64,000 nt of DNA from an uncultured Cohaesibacter sp. GTDB lineage: Bacteria > Pseudomonadota > Alphaproteobacteria > Rhizobiales > Cohaesibacteraceae. The stretch's first letter is position 1; each line of letters starts with the position of its first letter. Shown piece by piece: positions 52,836 to 62,763 of this stretch. The notes under the pieces are model-generated. The model was not told where the DNA came from, did no database searches, and was given only the letters and a program-made list of their open reading frames with translations. A program made the translations under genes and the position numbers. The stretch spans positions 282,678 through 346,677 of the forward strand of contig NZ_OY759854.1 of assembly GCF_963662805.1 (NCBI RefSeq), written 5' to 3'.

Positions 52836-54116
52836 GTGACAGAAGCAGCAAACGACCACGCACTCCCCGCAGAAAAGGACGTGGTCATCATCGGTGGAGG
52901 GATTGTCGGCATCTGTTCGGCAATTTACCTCGCAAATTCGGGTCTGTCCGTCGTTGTTTGTGAAAAGGGCAAGGTCGCCGCAGAGCAATCCTCCCGCAAT
53001 TGGGGGTGGATCCGCAAGGCCGGGCGAGACTATCGTGAGCTTCAGCTGATGATTGAGAGCGCCAAGCTCTGGGGCCAGCTCGCCGCCGAAGTCGATGAAG
53101 ATATCGGCTATGGAATACGGGGAATTTCCTATCTGTCCGAGACAGAGAAAGAGCTGGACGAACACCGTAAATGGCTCAAGGACAACGAAGGCTTCGAGCA
53201 TGGCTCACGCCTGATCGATCGTGATGAAGTCAGTAAAATCCTCGAGCGTGATGACCATTCCTTCATCGGTGGCCTGCATTCTGCCAACGATGCCACCGCC
53301 GAGCCTGCCCTTGCCGTACCTGCCTTTGCGCGCCTTGCTGAGAAGAAGGGCGTGACCGTCATCGAGAATTGCGCCGTTCGCACCGTCGAGAGCGAAGGGG
53401 GCAAGGTGCGTTCCGTGGTGACGGAACATGGTGAGATCCGCTGCCGGTTTGCCGTTATGGCCGGTGGCGCATGGGCCCGCACCTTCCTTGAGAATATGGA
53501 CATCATCATCCCCCAGCTCGCGGTCAAGGGCAGTGCCATGCGCACCACCCAAAGTCCGAATTTCCTTGCTGGCGCTGCTGGCGCCAAACGCGCCTCCGTA
53601 CGCCGCCGCAAGGATGGCGGCTACACCGTTGCCAAGAGCCGCGCGGCAGAGTTTCAGATCATTCCCGCAGCCTTCCGCCATTTCAAGGACTTTGCGCCGG
53701 TGATGATGGACCGGGTCGGCCTGATCAAATTGCGCGTCAGCAAGCAATTCTTCGGCCCGCTTGGCCATCATCGCTGGAAATCCGATGAGAAAACTCCGTT
53801 TGAAGAAATGCGCATTCTTGACCCAGAGTCCGATCTTGGTCTGATGAACAAGGTGCTGAAGGAAGCCAAGTCCCTGCATCCGGCCCTCAAGGATGTCGAG
53901 ATCGCAGAGGCATGGGCAGGCATGATCGACGTGATGCCCGATGAGGTCCCCGTCGTCGAAATGGCCGAAAAGCTTGATGGTTTCGTGATCGCGACCGGTC
54001 TCTCCGGCCATGGTTTCGGCACCGGGCCGGGCATCGGCAAGCTGGTGCAGCAGATCGTTTGCGGCGAGGAGCCGATGGTCGACATTTCCCCCTTCAAGTC
54101 TTCTCGTTTCACCTGA
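52836..54116 (+). CDS. FAD-dependent amino-acid/amine oxidoreductase (DadA-like DAO family)
   Basis: Flavoprotein of 426 residues with the N-terminal Rossmann motif VVIIGGGIVGICSAIYLANSG, the FAD region with SSRNWGWIRKAGRD, and the C-terminal dinucleotide-binding closing motif GFVIATGLSGHGFGTGPGIG. Such enzymes oxidise D-amino acids, N-methyl- or N-substituted amino acids. GTG at 52836 is the start: AGGAGG lies 5 bases before it. First gene of the plus-strand operon; a second DAO-family gene follows 8 bases later. Confidence 0.9.
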   Translation: MTEAANDHALPAEKDVVIIGGGIVGICSAIYLANSGLSVVVCEKGKVAAEQSSRNWGWIRKAGRDYRELQLMIESAKLWGQLAAEVDEDIGYGIRGISYLSETEKELDEHRKWLKDNEGFEHGSRLIDRDEVSKILERDDHSFIGGLHSANDATAEPALAVPAFARLAEKKGVTVIENCAVRTVESEGGKVRSVVTEHGEIRCRFAVMAGGAWARTFLENMDIIIPQLAVKGSAMRTTQSPNFLAGAAGAKRASVRRRKDGGYTVAKSRAAEFQIIPAAFRHFKDFAPVMMDRVGLIKLRVSKQFFGPLGHHRWKSDEKTPFEEMRILDPESDLGLMNKVLKEAKSLHPALKDVEIAEAWAGMIDVMPDEVPVVEMAEKLDGFVIATGLSGHGFGTGPGIGKLVQQIVCGEEPMVDISPFKSSRFT

Positions 54117-54124
54117 GGCCCCGC

Positions 54125-55303
54125 ATGATCGAACGCACCCCTTCCTCCTCGGATGTCATAATTGTCGGCGCAGGCATAACAGGCCTTTCGGCGGCGGTAG
54201 AATTGGCCGAGCGCGGGGTGCGGACGAAACTCATCGATGCCTACGGGCCAGCAGCGCTGGCCTCGGGCTGGACCCTTGCCGGGGTGCGTCAGTCCGGGCG
54301 TCATCCGGCGGAATTGCCTCTCGCAAAACTGGCCGTTTCGCTCTGGCCCACCCTTCACGAGAAGCTGGGAGCGGAGACAGGCTATCGTCAGCACGGCAAC
54401 TTGCGACTTGCCCGCAGCGAGGCGGAAATCGAGACCATCCGCCAACTGGTGAAGGATCAGGCCAGCATCGGGCTCGAGCTTTCCTTCCTAGATGATATCA
54501 AGGCCATCCGTGCCATCGCCCCGGCCCTGTCCGAAGATGTGATGGCGGCTTCCTTTTGCCCTACCGATGGCCATGCCGACCCGCTGATGGTCGCCGAGGC
54601 CTATCTCACCCGCGCCAGAGCGCTTGGGGTCGACATCTGTTTTGGTGAGCGTGTAACCGACCTGGTGGTGGCCAACGGTCGCGTGACCGATGTGGTCACC
54701 GACAAGACCACACACGCCGCCGGGTCGGTTCTGTTGGCCACCGGTTTTCTCAGCAATCCCCTGCTTGCCCCACTCGGCATTGCTCTGCCCTTGCGCAAGC
54801 CGATCGTTACCGTCATCCAGACGGCCCCCTGTGCCCCGACACTCGCGCCCGTTCTTGGCGTCGCCAATGCGGATATGGCGGCCCGGCAGGAACTGTCAGG
54901 CCGCTTTCGCGTCACAAGCGGCATGGAGGATTGGACCGGAAGCCTGATCGAGGAAGAGGGCAAGGCCCGCATTCGCCCCAATGTCCGCTCTATCGAAGCC
55001 ACCATCGCAAAAGTGGCAAGGGTTCTGCCGATGCTGCGGGATCTCGAGATCGAGAAGATCTGGGCCGGAGCACTCGATCTGACTCCCGATGCGCTGCCGG
55101 TGATCGATTTTGCCAAGGGCATCGATAATCTTGTCATCGCTGCGGGCTTTTCCGGTCATGGCTTTGCCATTGGCCCGGTCACTGGCCCGCTTGCTGCTCA
55201 GACACTCATCGGCAGAGAGCCCGATCTTGATATCAGCGCCTTCAGGCTGGAGCGTTTTGACACCATGACCGGCGCCGAGGCGTCCCTGACCCTCCATGGC
55301 TAG
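54125..55303 (+). CDS. FAD-dependent oxidoreductase (DAO family), second of tandem pair
   Basis: Flavoprotein of about 392 residues: Rossmann motif VIIVGAGITGLSAAVELAERG, a WTLAGVRQSGRH segment (the place of the first enzyme's NWGWIRKAGRD), and the closing GFSGHGFAIGPVTGPLAAQ. The ATG at 54125 gives the normal N-terminus; the open frame before it overlaps the first oxidoreductase. Two different DAO enzymes in tandem suggest either a heteromer or two steps on the same compound. Confidence 0.9.
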   Translation: MIERTPSSSDVIIVGAGITGLSAAVELAERGVRTKLIDAYGPAALASGWTLAGVRQSGRHPAELPLAKLAVSLWPTLHEKLGAETGYRQHGNLRLARSEAEIETIRQLVKDQASIGLELSFLDDIKAIRAIAPALSEDVMAASFCPTDGHADPLMVAEAYLTRARALGVDICFGERVTDLVVANGRVTDVVTDKTTHAAGSVLLATGFLSNPLLAPLGIALPLRKPIVTVIQTAPCAPTLAPVLGVANADMAARQELSGRFRVTSGMEDWTGSLIEEEGKARIRPNVRSIEATIAKVARVLPMLRDLEIEKIWAGALDLTPDALPVIDFAKGIDNLVIAAGFSGHGFAIGPVTGPLAAQTLIGREPDLDISAFRLERFDTMTGAEASLTLHG

Positions 55304-55331
55304 GGACACCGCATGAAAACAGGAGAGACAG

Positions 55332-56045
55332 ATGCTTGAACCAGACGGACGCGTCATCATGATTTCGGGAGCCAGCCGGGGCATTGGGCTGGCCGTGGCC
55401 AAGCATCTTCTCGACAAGGGTTACTGCGTCAGCGCAGGAGCAAGAAACGTCGATGCCCTCAGAGAGGCCCTCGCTGGAGCCCCCGAAGATCGCCTGCTCT
55501 GTCGCGCCTATGAGGCCGCCGACCGTGCCAGCCACGAAGCATGGCTTGAGGCGACAATCGCCCGGTTCGGAAAGCTCGATGGCCTCATCAACAATGCGGG
55601 TACGTCCAATACCTTTTCCATTGAAGCTGGGGACGAGGAAGACCTCGACGCCCTCTGGACCATCAACATCAAGGGCCCGCTGTTTCTGACCCGCATCTGC
55701 TTGCCCTATCTGAAGGCCGCAGGCACCGGCAGGGTCATCAATATTGCCTCCCTTTCAGGCAAGCGTGTACGAAACGAAAATGTCGCCTATAATATGACCA
55801 AGCACGCGCTGATTGCCTTCACACATAATACGCGTCGGATCGGCTGGGATCACGGCGTTCGGGCAACAGCGATTTGCCCCAGTTTCGTGGCAACGGATCT
55901 GACTGCGGGCGTGACCAAGGTCACCCAAGAAGACATGATCCAGCCGAACGATTTCGCCGAAGTGGCGGCCCTTGCGCTGTCCCTTCCCAATACTGCCTGC
56001 ATGGCGGAAATGATCGTTAATTGCAGGCTCGAGGACACCTTCTGA
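55332..56045 (+). CDS. Short-chain dehydrogenase/reductase
   Basis: SDR of 237 residues with ISGASRGIG for the cofactor, NNAG, catalytic Ser in NIASLSGK and the YNMTK pair. The C-terminus is short (ends near ENLED-type NCRLEDTF), typical of the simple classical SDRs. Ribosome site AGGAGA. It sits between the two FAD enzymes and the importer genes, and could reduce or oxidise a keto acid released by the oxidases. Confidence 0.88.
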   Translation: MLEPDGRVIMISGASRGIGLAVAKHLLDKGYCVSAGARNVDALREALAGAPEDRLLCRAYEAADRASHEAWLEATIARFGKLDGLINNAGTSNTFSIEAGDEEDLDALWTINIKGPLFLTRICLPYLKAAGTGRVINIASLSGKRVRNENVAYNMTKHALIAFTHNTRRIGWDHGVRATAICPSFVATDLTAGVTKVTQEDMIQPNDFAEVAALALSLPNTACMAEMIVNCRLEDTF

Positions 56046-56136
56046 GAACAGGTGCCTCTCATTCCAAACCAAATGAATAACAAAAACACCAATCACCAAT
56101 ACCAACCAATATCATCACCGTCAGGGGAAGAAAGTC

Positions 56137-57678
56137 ATGAAGTTTAGATATGGAGTTGCATTAGCCAGCATGCTGGTTGCCGGTCAGGCCATGGCCGCAG
56201 GGGACACGCTCAATGTCGGCATGGGGGTCGCAGATGCCGGCAAGCTCGATCCGCATGTTGCCACCACCACCTCCGACAAGGGCCTGCTCTACTGGATGTT
56301 CAACGGCCTCGTTCGCATCAAGCCCGGCGAAGCCAGCCCGGAATTCATCGAGCCGGACATTGCCAAGAGCTGGACCAAGAATGAAGACGGCACCGAGTGG
56401 GTTTTCTCCTTGCGTGATGACGTCGAGTGTCATGGCGACTATGGTAAAATCGATGCCGAAGATGTCGTCTTTTCGCTCGAACGCTCGGCCAACCCGGATT
56501 TCTCTGCCTTCGCCAAGGATTATTCCGCTTTCGAAAGCGTTGAGGCAACCGGTCCGCTCGAAGTCACTATCAAGCTGAAGAACCCGGTCCCCAGCTTGCT
56601 TGGCCTGCTGGTGCCCTATCATGGCGGCAACATCGTCTGCAAGGATGCGGTCGAAGCACTGGGTGATGAATATCAGCGCTCGCCAATCGGCACCGGACCC
56701 TTCATGTTCGCCGAATATCAGCCGCAGCAATATGTCAAGCTGGTTGCCAACCCGGAGTATTTCCGTGGCGAACCCAAGCTGAAGGAAATCTTCTACCGCT
56801 ACATCCCGTCCGATGCCTCTCGCGATCTGGCCTTCCAGTCCGGCGAGATCGACATGATCTACGGCAAGCAAGACCAGACCTGGGTTGAGCGTATCTCCAA
56901 GCTGCCTGACACCAAGGTCGTCGTCATGACCCCGGGCGAGATGAGCGTGCTGCATCTCAACATGACCATGCCGCCGCTCGACAACATCCTCGTGCGCAAG
57001 GCCTTCGCTCATGCGGTCAACCGCGATGCGCTCTTGCAGTTCAAGGGGCCGGACGTGACCCTTGCTTCCTGGTCGCCCGTGCCGGAAGGCTATCTGGGCT
57101 ACACCGGTGATGTGCCCAAGTATGAATATTCCATCGAAAAGGCCAAGGAACTGCTCACTGAGGCCGGTTTCCCCGATGGCGTGACCATCAAGGCCATTCA
57201 CACCACCCTGCCGGGCATGCTGCCAACCATTGAGGCGGTTCAGGCCCTCGTGCGTGATGCTGGTATCAATCTTGAAATCGAGACGGTCGAGCATGCGACC
57301 TTCCACGAACAGATCCGCAAGGACATGAGCCAGGTCACCCATTATGCGGCTGCCCGTTTCCCGGTTGCCGACACCTACCTGACCCAGTTCTTCCACTCGG
57401 ATTCCATCGTCGGAACCCCCACTGCGGTGACCAACTTCTCCCATTGCGATGTCGCTGATGCCGAGATTGATGCTGCTCGCGTCGAAACCGACAGCGCCAA
57501 GCAGGTTGAACTCTGGGCCACCGCCCAGAAGAAGATCATGGAAGAGGTCTGCGCCGTTCCGATCCTTCAGAGCCTCCAGCTCTGGGCTTGGAATGACAAG
57601 CTCGACCTCGGTGTCGATGTGCATGGTTCCCTGAACCTGTCTCCGCCCATCACCGAAATGGCAACCTTCACCGAGTAA
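56137..57678 (+). CDS. ABC transporter substrate-binding protein, family 5
   Basis: Periplasmic binding protein of 513 residues with a signal peptide (about 1-21, AMAAGD). The mature protein shows VGMGVADAGKLDPHVATTT, WVFSLRDDVECHG and SPIGTGPFMFAEY, all family-5 features. The neighbours (amino-acid type oxidases, M24 peptidase) point to a peptide, opine-like or N-substituted amino acid ligand; this is inference. It is followed by a hairpin and the permease genes. Confidence 0.93.
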   Translation: MKFRYGVALASMLVAGQAMAAGDTLNVGMGVADAGKLDPHVATTTSDKGLLYWMFNGLVRIKPGEASPEFIEPDIAKSWTKNEDGTEWVFSLRDDVECHGDYGKIDAEDVVFSLERSANPDFSAFAKDYSAFESVEATGPLEVTIKLKNPVPSLLGLLVPYHGGNIVCKDAVEALGDEYQRSPIGTGPFMFAEYQPQQYVKLVANPEYFRGEPKLKEIFYRYIPSDASRDLAFQSGEIDMIYGKQDQTWVERISKLPDTKVVVMTPGEMSVLHLNMTMPPLDNILVRKAFAHAVNRDALLQFKGPDVTLASWSPVPEGYLGYTGDVPKYEYSIEKAKELLTEAGFPDGVTIKAIHTTLPGMLPTIEAVQALVRDAGINLEIETVEHATFHEQIRKDMSQVTHYAAARFPVADTYLTQFFHSDSIVGTPTAVTNFSHCDVADAEIDAARVETDSAKQVELWATAQKKIMEEVCAVPILQSLQLWAWNDKLDLGVDVHGSLNLSPPITEMATFTE

Positions 57679-57698
57679 AGGCCATGCACAATCCGGTT

Positions 57699-57732
57699 GT
57701 CAGGCGAAAGACCGTCCGGTCGGTTGCCTGAC
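57699..57732 (+). other. Intercistronic hairpin between binding-protein and permease genes
   Basis: GTCAGGC at 57699-57705 pairs with GCCTGAC at 57726-57732, and G-U pairs can extend the base; a GACC/GGTC stem fits inside. It lies 20 bases after the binding-protein stop, in the 162-base gap before the DppB-like gene. Its likely role is message protection or partial termination. Confidence 0.6.
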
Positions 57733-57840
57733 GGCTGACGGTGCTTCGCTCCGCTTTCAGCAGCCTTGCGGAGGGAGTGCCGCCAAACGCCCGGTTCCGC
57801 CTGATGGCGGGGCCGTGGCGGCCGGAGGCGTGGAAGACCC

Positions 57841-58782
57841 ATGACAGCATTCATTCTCAAACGGCTTGGTTTCGCTTGCGTAACGCTTTTTGCCGTTCTG
57901 ACCATTGTGTTCTTTATCGTTCGCATCCTGCCGGGCGACCCGGCCATGGCGATCCTTGGCGATCAGGCCAACGAGGCCGCCCTTTCCGCCCTCAGGACCC
58001 GATTGGGGCTCGATGCCCCGATGTATGTGCAATATTTCGAGTTTCTGAAGGGCGTGATCGTCGGCGACTGGGGCGTCTCCATGGTGTCCGGGCGACCGGT
58101 TATCGAGGAAATCCTCAAGGTTCTTCCCTCCACGATCGAGCTGACGCTGGCGTCCCTCGTGGTCGGTGTCGTGGTCGGCCTGCCGGTCGGTATCTGGTCT
58201 GCCGTGCGCCGCAACAAGATCCCAGATTATGTTGCCCGCATCGCCTCGCTTCTGGGGCTGTCCTTCCCCGCCTTCGTCTCCGCCATTCTGTTGCTGCTGC
58301 TGTTCGCCATTCAGCTGAGATGGTTCCCGGTGATCAGCTCGGGCCATGGCGACACGCTGTTTGATCGCTTGCGGGATCTGGCCCTGCCGTCCATCAACCT
58401 CGGCCTCATCATGGCCGCCTACATCACCCGCGTCTCACGCTCGGCGATGCTTGAAGTGCTCAATCAGGACTATGTCCGCACAGCCCGCGCCAAGGGCATG
58501 GCTTTCGCGATCATTCTCTGGCGTCACTGCCTGCGCAATGCACTCATCCCTGTCATCACCGTTGTCGGGCTCTACCTCGGCATCCTCATCGGCAACTCGG
58601 TCCTGACCGAGATCGTCTTCAACCGTCCCGGTCTTGGCAAGCTGATCGTTGGCGCGCTCAACCAGCGCGACTACACCATGCTGCAGGGCATGATGGTGAT
58701 CTACACCTTGCTGGTGGTTCTCGTGAATCTGATCACCGACCTGACCTATGGCCTGATTGACCCGAGGATCAAATACTCATGA
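57841..58782 (+). CDS. Oligopeptide/dipeptide-type ABC transporter permease (DppB-like)
   Basis: Permease of 313 residues: first helix at about 9-30, DppB region RILPGDPAMAILGDQAN, then DYVRTARAKGM, NSVLTEIVFNRPGLGKLIVGA and QRDYTMLQG. Overlaps the next permease by 4 bases (ATGA). Confidence 0.93.
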   Translation: MTAFILKRLGFACVTLFAVLTIVFFIVRILPGDPAMAILGDQANEAALSALRTRLGLDAPMYVQYFEFLKGVIVGDWGVSMVSGRPVIEEILKVLPSTIELTLASLVVGVVVGLPVGIWSAVRRNKIPDYVARIASLLGLSFPAFVSAILLLLLFAIQLRWFPVISSGHGDTLFDRLRDLALPSINLGLIMAAYITRVSRSAMLEVLNQDYVRTARAKGMAFAIILWRHCLRNALIPVITVVGLYLGILIGNSVLTEIVFNRPGLGKLIVGALNQRDYTMLQGMMVIYTLLVVLVNLITDLTYGLIDPRIKYS

Positions 58783-59690
58783 CGTCTCAAACCAAGTCTC
58801 AAGTCGGCCAGCCAAGCGATTCTGCCTATTTTCGCCTGATGGTCAAATCGGTGCTCGGCGGTCTCTACAAAGCCTTCAACACCAACAAGACCTCGTGGGT
58901 CGGGCTCGGTGTCTTCGCCTTTGTCTGCCTGCTCGCCCTTCTGGCACCGTGGATCGCGCCCTATGATCCCATCGATCAGAATATCCTCTATCGCCTCAAG
59001 CCACCAAGTGATGCTCACTGGATGGGAACGGACTTCTATGGCCGTGATACTCTCTCGCGTATTCTCTGGGGCGCGCGGATTTCGCTGACCATCGGCCTCC
59101 TGTCCATCGGCATCGCCCTTGTCATCGGCACGATCATCGGTCTCATCTCGGGCTATTTCGGCGGTCGCACCGATATTCTCATCATGCAGGTGATGGATGT
59201 GCTGCTGGCCTTCCCGTCCCTCATCCTCGGTCTGATCGTCGTCGCCATGCTTGGCCCCTCGATCACCAACCTCGTCATCGCCATCGCCCTGACGGCCATC
59301 CCGCCCTTTGCCCGCATCGCGAGGGCGCCGACCATCTCGATCAAGAGCCGCGAGTTTGTCGAGGCAGGTCACGCCCTTGGCTATTCCCACAAGCGGCTGA
59401 TGTTCGTGCATATCCTGCCTAACATCGCCCCCGAAGTGCTGGTGATGGGGTCGCTGTGGCTCGCCACCGCCATTCGCGTGGAGGCCTCGCTGGCCTTCAT
59501 CGGCCTTGGTGTCAATCCGCCGACCGCCACGTGGGGCGGCATGATCCGGGAAGGCTTCGAGAATATTCTCGACAGCTTCTGGCTCGCCCTTTTCCCCTCG
59601 GTTGCCATCCTTGTCGTTGTCTTCTCCCTCAACCTTCTGGGTGACGGCCTGCGTGATGCGATTGATCCGCGTCTGAAAGGTGAACAATGA
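58779..59690 (+). CDS. Oligopeptide/dipeptide-type ABC transporter permease (DppC-like)
   Basis: Permease of 303 residues with a hydrophilic N-terminal tail, first helix at about 42-64, GTDFYGRDTLSRILWGARISL, and the EAA region EAGHALGYSHKRLMFVHILP. The C-terminus ends with GLRDAIDPRLKGEQ, as usual for DppC. Overlaps the ATPase start by 4 bases. Confidence 0.93.
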   Translation: MTSQTKSQVGQPSDSAYFRLMVKSVLGGLYKAFNTNKTSWVGLGVFAFVCLLALLAPWIAPYDPIDQNILYRLKPPSDAHWMGTDFYGRDTLSRILWGARISLTIGLLSIGIALVIGTIIGLISGYFGGRTDILIMQVMDVLLAFPSLILGLIVVAMLGPSITNLVIAIALTAIPPFARIARAPTISIKSREFVEAGHALGYSHKRLMFVHILPNIAPEVLVMGSLWLATAIRVEASLAFIGLGVNPPTATWGGMIREGFENILDSFWLALFPSVAILVVVFSLNLLGDGLRDAIDPRLKGEQ

Positions 59691-61484
59691 GCGAAACCAT
59701 TCTTCAGGTCGAAAAGCTGACCACCTCTTTCTCTGTTGATGGCAAGTGGCAGTCCGTTGTTCGCGATCTCGATTTCTCTATCGACAAGGGCGAAACCGTC
59801 TCCATCGTCGGCGAATCCGGCTCGGGCAAGTCCGTCACGGCCCTGTCGATCATGCGCCTGTTGCAGGAAAACATGACCCGCATCGAAGGCTCGGTCAAAC
59901 TGTCCGGCAAGGAGCTTCTGACCCTTGATGAGCCCGCGATGCGTGATGTGCGCGGCGGCGAGATAGGCATGATTTTCCAGGAACCGATGACTAGCCTCAA
60001 CCCGGTCATCAGAACCGGTTTTCAGGTCGCCGAAGTCTTGATACGCCACCGCGGGATGGACCGTGCTGCAGCCGACGCCGAAACCCTGCGGCTGTTCGAT
60101 CTGGTGCGCATTCCGGACGCCAAGAAGCGGATGCAGGAATATCCCAGCAGCTTCTCGGGCGGCATGCGCCAGCGGGCGATGATCGCCATGGCTCTTGCCT
60201 GCCAGCCCAAGCTATTGATTGCGGATGAGCCGACGACGGCTCTCGATGTCACCATTCAGGCCCAGATCCTTGAGCTGATCAAGGCCTTGCAGGATGAGAT
60301 CGGCATGGCGGTGATGTTCATCACCCATGACATGGGCGTGGTGGCCGAAATCTCCGACCGGGTCGTGGTCATGCTGCGCGGGGACAAGGTGGAGGAGGCC
60401 GAGGTCGGCCCGCTCTTCGCCCACCCCCAGCACAATTACACCAAGATGCTCCTCGGGGCCGTGCCACGCCTTGGCGGCCTCAATCAGTCCCAGACCCCGC
60501 GTCGCTTCCCCACCCTAGATGAGAATGGGGCCGGGCCGGAGCCGGACAATGAGAAAGACCGTCGCGGCGTGCCAATCCTCGAGGTCAAGAATCTCTCGAC
60601 CCAGTTCAAGGTCCATGGCGGCATCTTCAATCGCCTCGTAGGCAATGTCCATGCGGTCGAGAATGTCTCCTTCTCCATCCGCGAGGGCGAGACGCTGGCG
60701 CTCGTCGGGGAATCCGGTTGCGGCAAGTCGACCACAGGCCGCTCGCTGCTGCGTCTTGTCGAGCCGGTCGAGGGCGAGGTGATCTTCGAAGGGCAGAATA
60801 TCACCCACGCCAAGGAAGAAGAGCTGCGCAATGTGCGTCGGCGCATGCAGATGATCTTTCAGGACCCTTATGGATCCCTCAATCCCAGAAAGACCGTTGG
60901 CGCGGCCATCGCCGAGCCAATGCGCGTCCACGGCATCCGCACGGCCTCCGAGGCCAATCGCCGCGTCAGCGAACTGCTCGAGCTTGTGGGGCTCCTGCCT
61001 GAACATGCCCTGCGCTTTCCGCATGAATTCTCCGGTGGTCAGCGCCAACGCATCTGCATCGCCCGCAGTCTCGCCTTGGAGCCAAGCCTCATCGTTGCGG
61101 ACGAGTCCGTCTCCGCCCTTGACGCCTCGATCAAGGCGCAGGTGGTCAACCTGATGCTCGAATTGCAGCAGAAATTCCGCCTCAGCTATCTCTTTATCAG
61201 TCACGATATCGCGGTGGTGGAGCGGGGTCAGCCATCGCATCGCGGTGATGCTGCTCGGTGAGATTGTCGAGATCGGCCCGCGCGACGAGATCCTGCGCAA
61301 CCCGCAGCATCCCTACACCAAAAAGCTGATCGAGGCGGTGCCAATCCCCGACCCCACCCTTGCCAAGGAGCGCAGCGGTCTCATCACTGATGAGCTGAAG
61401 AGCCCGGTTCGGGCCCTTGATTGGGTCAGACCCGAACGCAAGTTGCTACCGGTGGGCGTGGATCATCTGGTGCTGGATCACTGA
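59687..61484 (+). pseudogene. Fused double ATP-binding protein of the Dpp-type importer, frameshifted near the C-terminus
   Basis: GsiA-like protein with both ATPases in one chain. First domain: GESGSGKSVTA, FSGGMRQRAMIAMA, LLIADEPTTALD. Second: GESGCGKSTTG, FSGGQRQRICIARS, LIVADESVSALD, ISHDIAVVERG. Frame 1 ends at 61261, but the proper continuation (MLLGEIVEIGPRDEILR to the C-terminal family extension) is in the next frame and stops at 61484. The break maps to a run of four G at 61224-61227: with three G the reading gives VVERVSHRIAVM. So one extra G either truncates a real gene after all catalytic motifs of ATPase 2, leaving it without the C-terminal extension, or is a sequencing error. 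It overlaps the DppC-like gene by 4 bases. Confidence 0.85.
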
Positions 61485-61574
61485 TCGCGCCTTTTTGAGG
61501 GAACGGACGCAAAAAAGCTGTTGCAGTCAGAGCCCGCGAGGTGTTTTCTCGCTTCAACAACAATACGACTTGGG

Positions 61575-61598
61575 AGGGTTGTCCGCTGGGGCAACCCT
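61575..61598 (+). other. Stem-loop before the M24 peptidase gene
   Basis: AGGGTTG at 61575-61581 pairs with CAACCCT at 61592-61598; a G-U pair and a further G-C extend the stem. It lies in the 136-base gap between the ATPase and peptidase genes, 23 bases before the ATG. It could be a weak terminator or leader structure. Confidence 0.5.
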
Positions 61599-61620
61599 TC
61601 CGCATTTGGAGTCCCCGCCC

Positions 61621-62739
61621 ATGTCCCACGCTTCCCTTGATCCGGCCATTGCCAAGGCCCGCCTCGCAAACCTGCGCCAGCAAATGGCCGACACCGCGAC
61701 CGATCTGGTGGTGCTCGGCCCTTCGAGCCATATGGCTTGGCTGTCCGGCGTCAATCCGCACGGTGACGAGCGTCCGGTGCTGCTCGTCGTCACTGAGAGT
61801 TTCTGCGGCTTCCTGATGCCCGCACTCAATGTGGATTCGGCCCGCGCCGCGACCGATCTGCCCTTCTATCCCTGGAGCGATGATCAAGGCCCGGCTGAGG
61901 CGCTCGATACTCTGCTGAATGATGCCGATGCCAAGAGATCGGGCCTCAGCGTCGTACTCGACGAGACCATGCGTGCCGATTTTGCCCTGCTGCTGCTCGA
62001 TGCCCTCGATAGCCCCAAACGGCGCTTTACCGATGACACCATCGGATTGTTGCGCACCCGAAAGGATGCGGACGAGTCTCGCCGCATAAAGGCCGCCCAT
62101 CTGCTCAATGATGCCGCCGTTGCCGAAGCCTTCGCCAGCCTGAAGGTCGGCATGACTGAGAAGGATGTGGAGGACCTGATCGCCGCCCACTATAAAAAGA
62201 ACGGCGCGGAAATGGCCTTCTGTGCCATCTGCTTTGGCGAAAATTCGGCCTACCCTCATCACAATTCCGGCAGCACTAAGCTGACCGACAACATGGCGGT
62301 GCTGATCGATACCGGCTGCATCCTTGATGGCTACCCTTCCGACATGACCCGCACCGGTTTCTTCGGAACGCCCGATGACGAATTCAAGAAAGTCTTCGCC
62401 GTGGTCGAGGATGCGGTCGTTGCAGCCCTTGCGGCAGCCAAGGCCGGAGCCAAGGCGCAGGACGTCGATCTTGCTGCCCGCAACACCATCGCTGCGGCGG
62501 GATATGGCGAGTATTTCCTCCACCGCTGCGGCCATGGTCTCGGCATCGACATTCATGAGCCGCCCTACATCACCGCCACCTCGGAGCGCGTGCTGGAGGA
62601 AGGCAATGTCTTCTCCATCGAGCCGGGCATCTATCTTGCCGGACGCTTCGGCGTGCGCCTTGAGGAGATCGTGATCCTCAAGGGTGAAGGCTGCGAGATC
62701 TATTCTGAAATGGATCGCGGCATGAAATGTCAGGGCTGA
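61621..62739 (+). CDS. M24-family metallopeptidase (Xaa-Pro aminopeptidase/dipeptidase type)
   Basis: Pita-bread fold hydrolase of 372 residues: creatinase-like N-terminal domain (about 10-135) and catalytic domain. The five metal ligands are present: Asp in LIDTG, Asp in PSDMTRT, His in GHGLGIDIHE, Glu in SIEPGIY and Glu in VRLEEIVIL. A creatinase, which lacks these ligands, is therefore unlikely. The ATG at 61621 has GGAG 10 bases upstream. Last plus-strand gene of the operon; it probably cleaves an imported X-Pro or similar dipeptide. Confidence 0.88.
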   Translation: MSHASLDPAIAKARLANLRQQMADTATDLVVLGPSSHMAWLSGVNPHGDERPVLLVVTESFCGFLMPALNVDSARAATDLPFYPWSDDQGPAEALDTLLNDADAKRSGLSVVLDETMRADFALLLLDALDSPKRRFTDDTIGLLRTRKDADESRRIKAAHLLNDAAVAEAFASLKVGMTEKDVEDLIAAHYKKNGAEMAFCAICFGENSAYPHHNSGSTKLTDNMAVLIDTGCILDGYPSDMTRTGFFGTPDDEFKKVFAVVEDAVVAALAAAKAGAKAQDVDLAARNTIAAAGYGEYFLHRCGHGLGIDIHEPPYITATSERVLEEGNVFSIEPGIYLAGRFGVRLEEIVILKGEGCEIYSEMDRGMKCQG

Positions 62740-62763
62740 TTATGATGCTTAAGGACACCCGGC

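Noticed and set aside
56161..57624. Open frame of 487 codons on the minus strand
   Set aside because: It is antisense to a clear family-5 binding protein with signal peptide; His/Asp-rich content without motifs is typical of shadows.
61621..62739. Creatinase identity for the M24 protein
   Set aside because: All five metal ligands of the peptidases are present, whereas creatinases lack them; a DddP-type DMSP lyase was considered but the protein is shorter and context gives no support.
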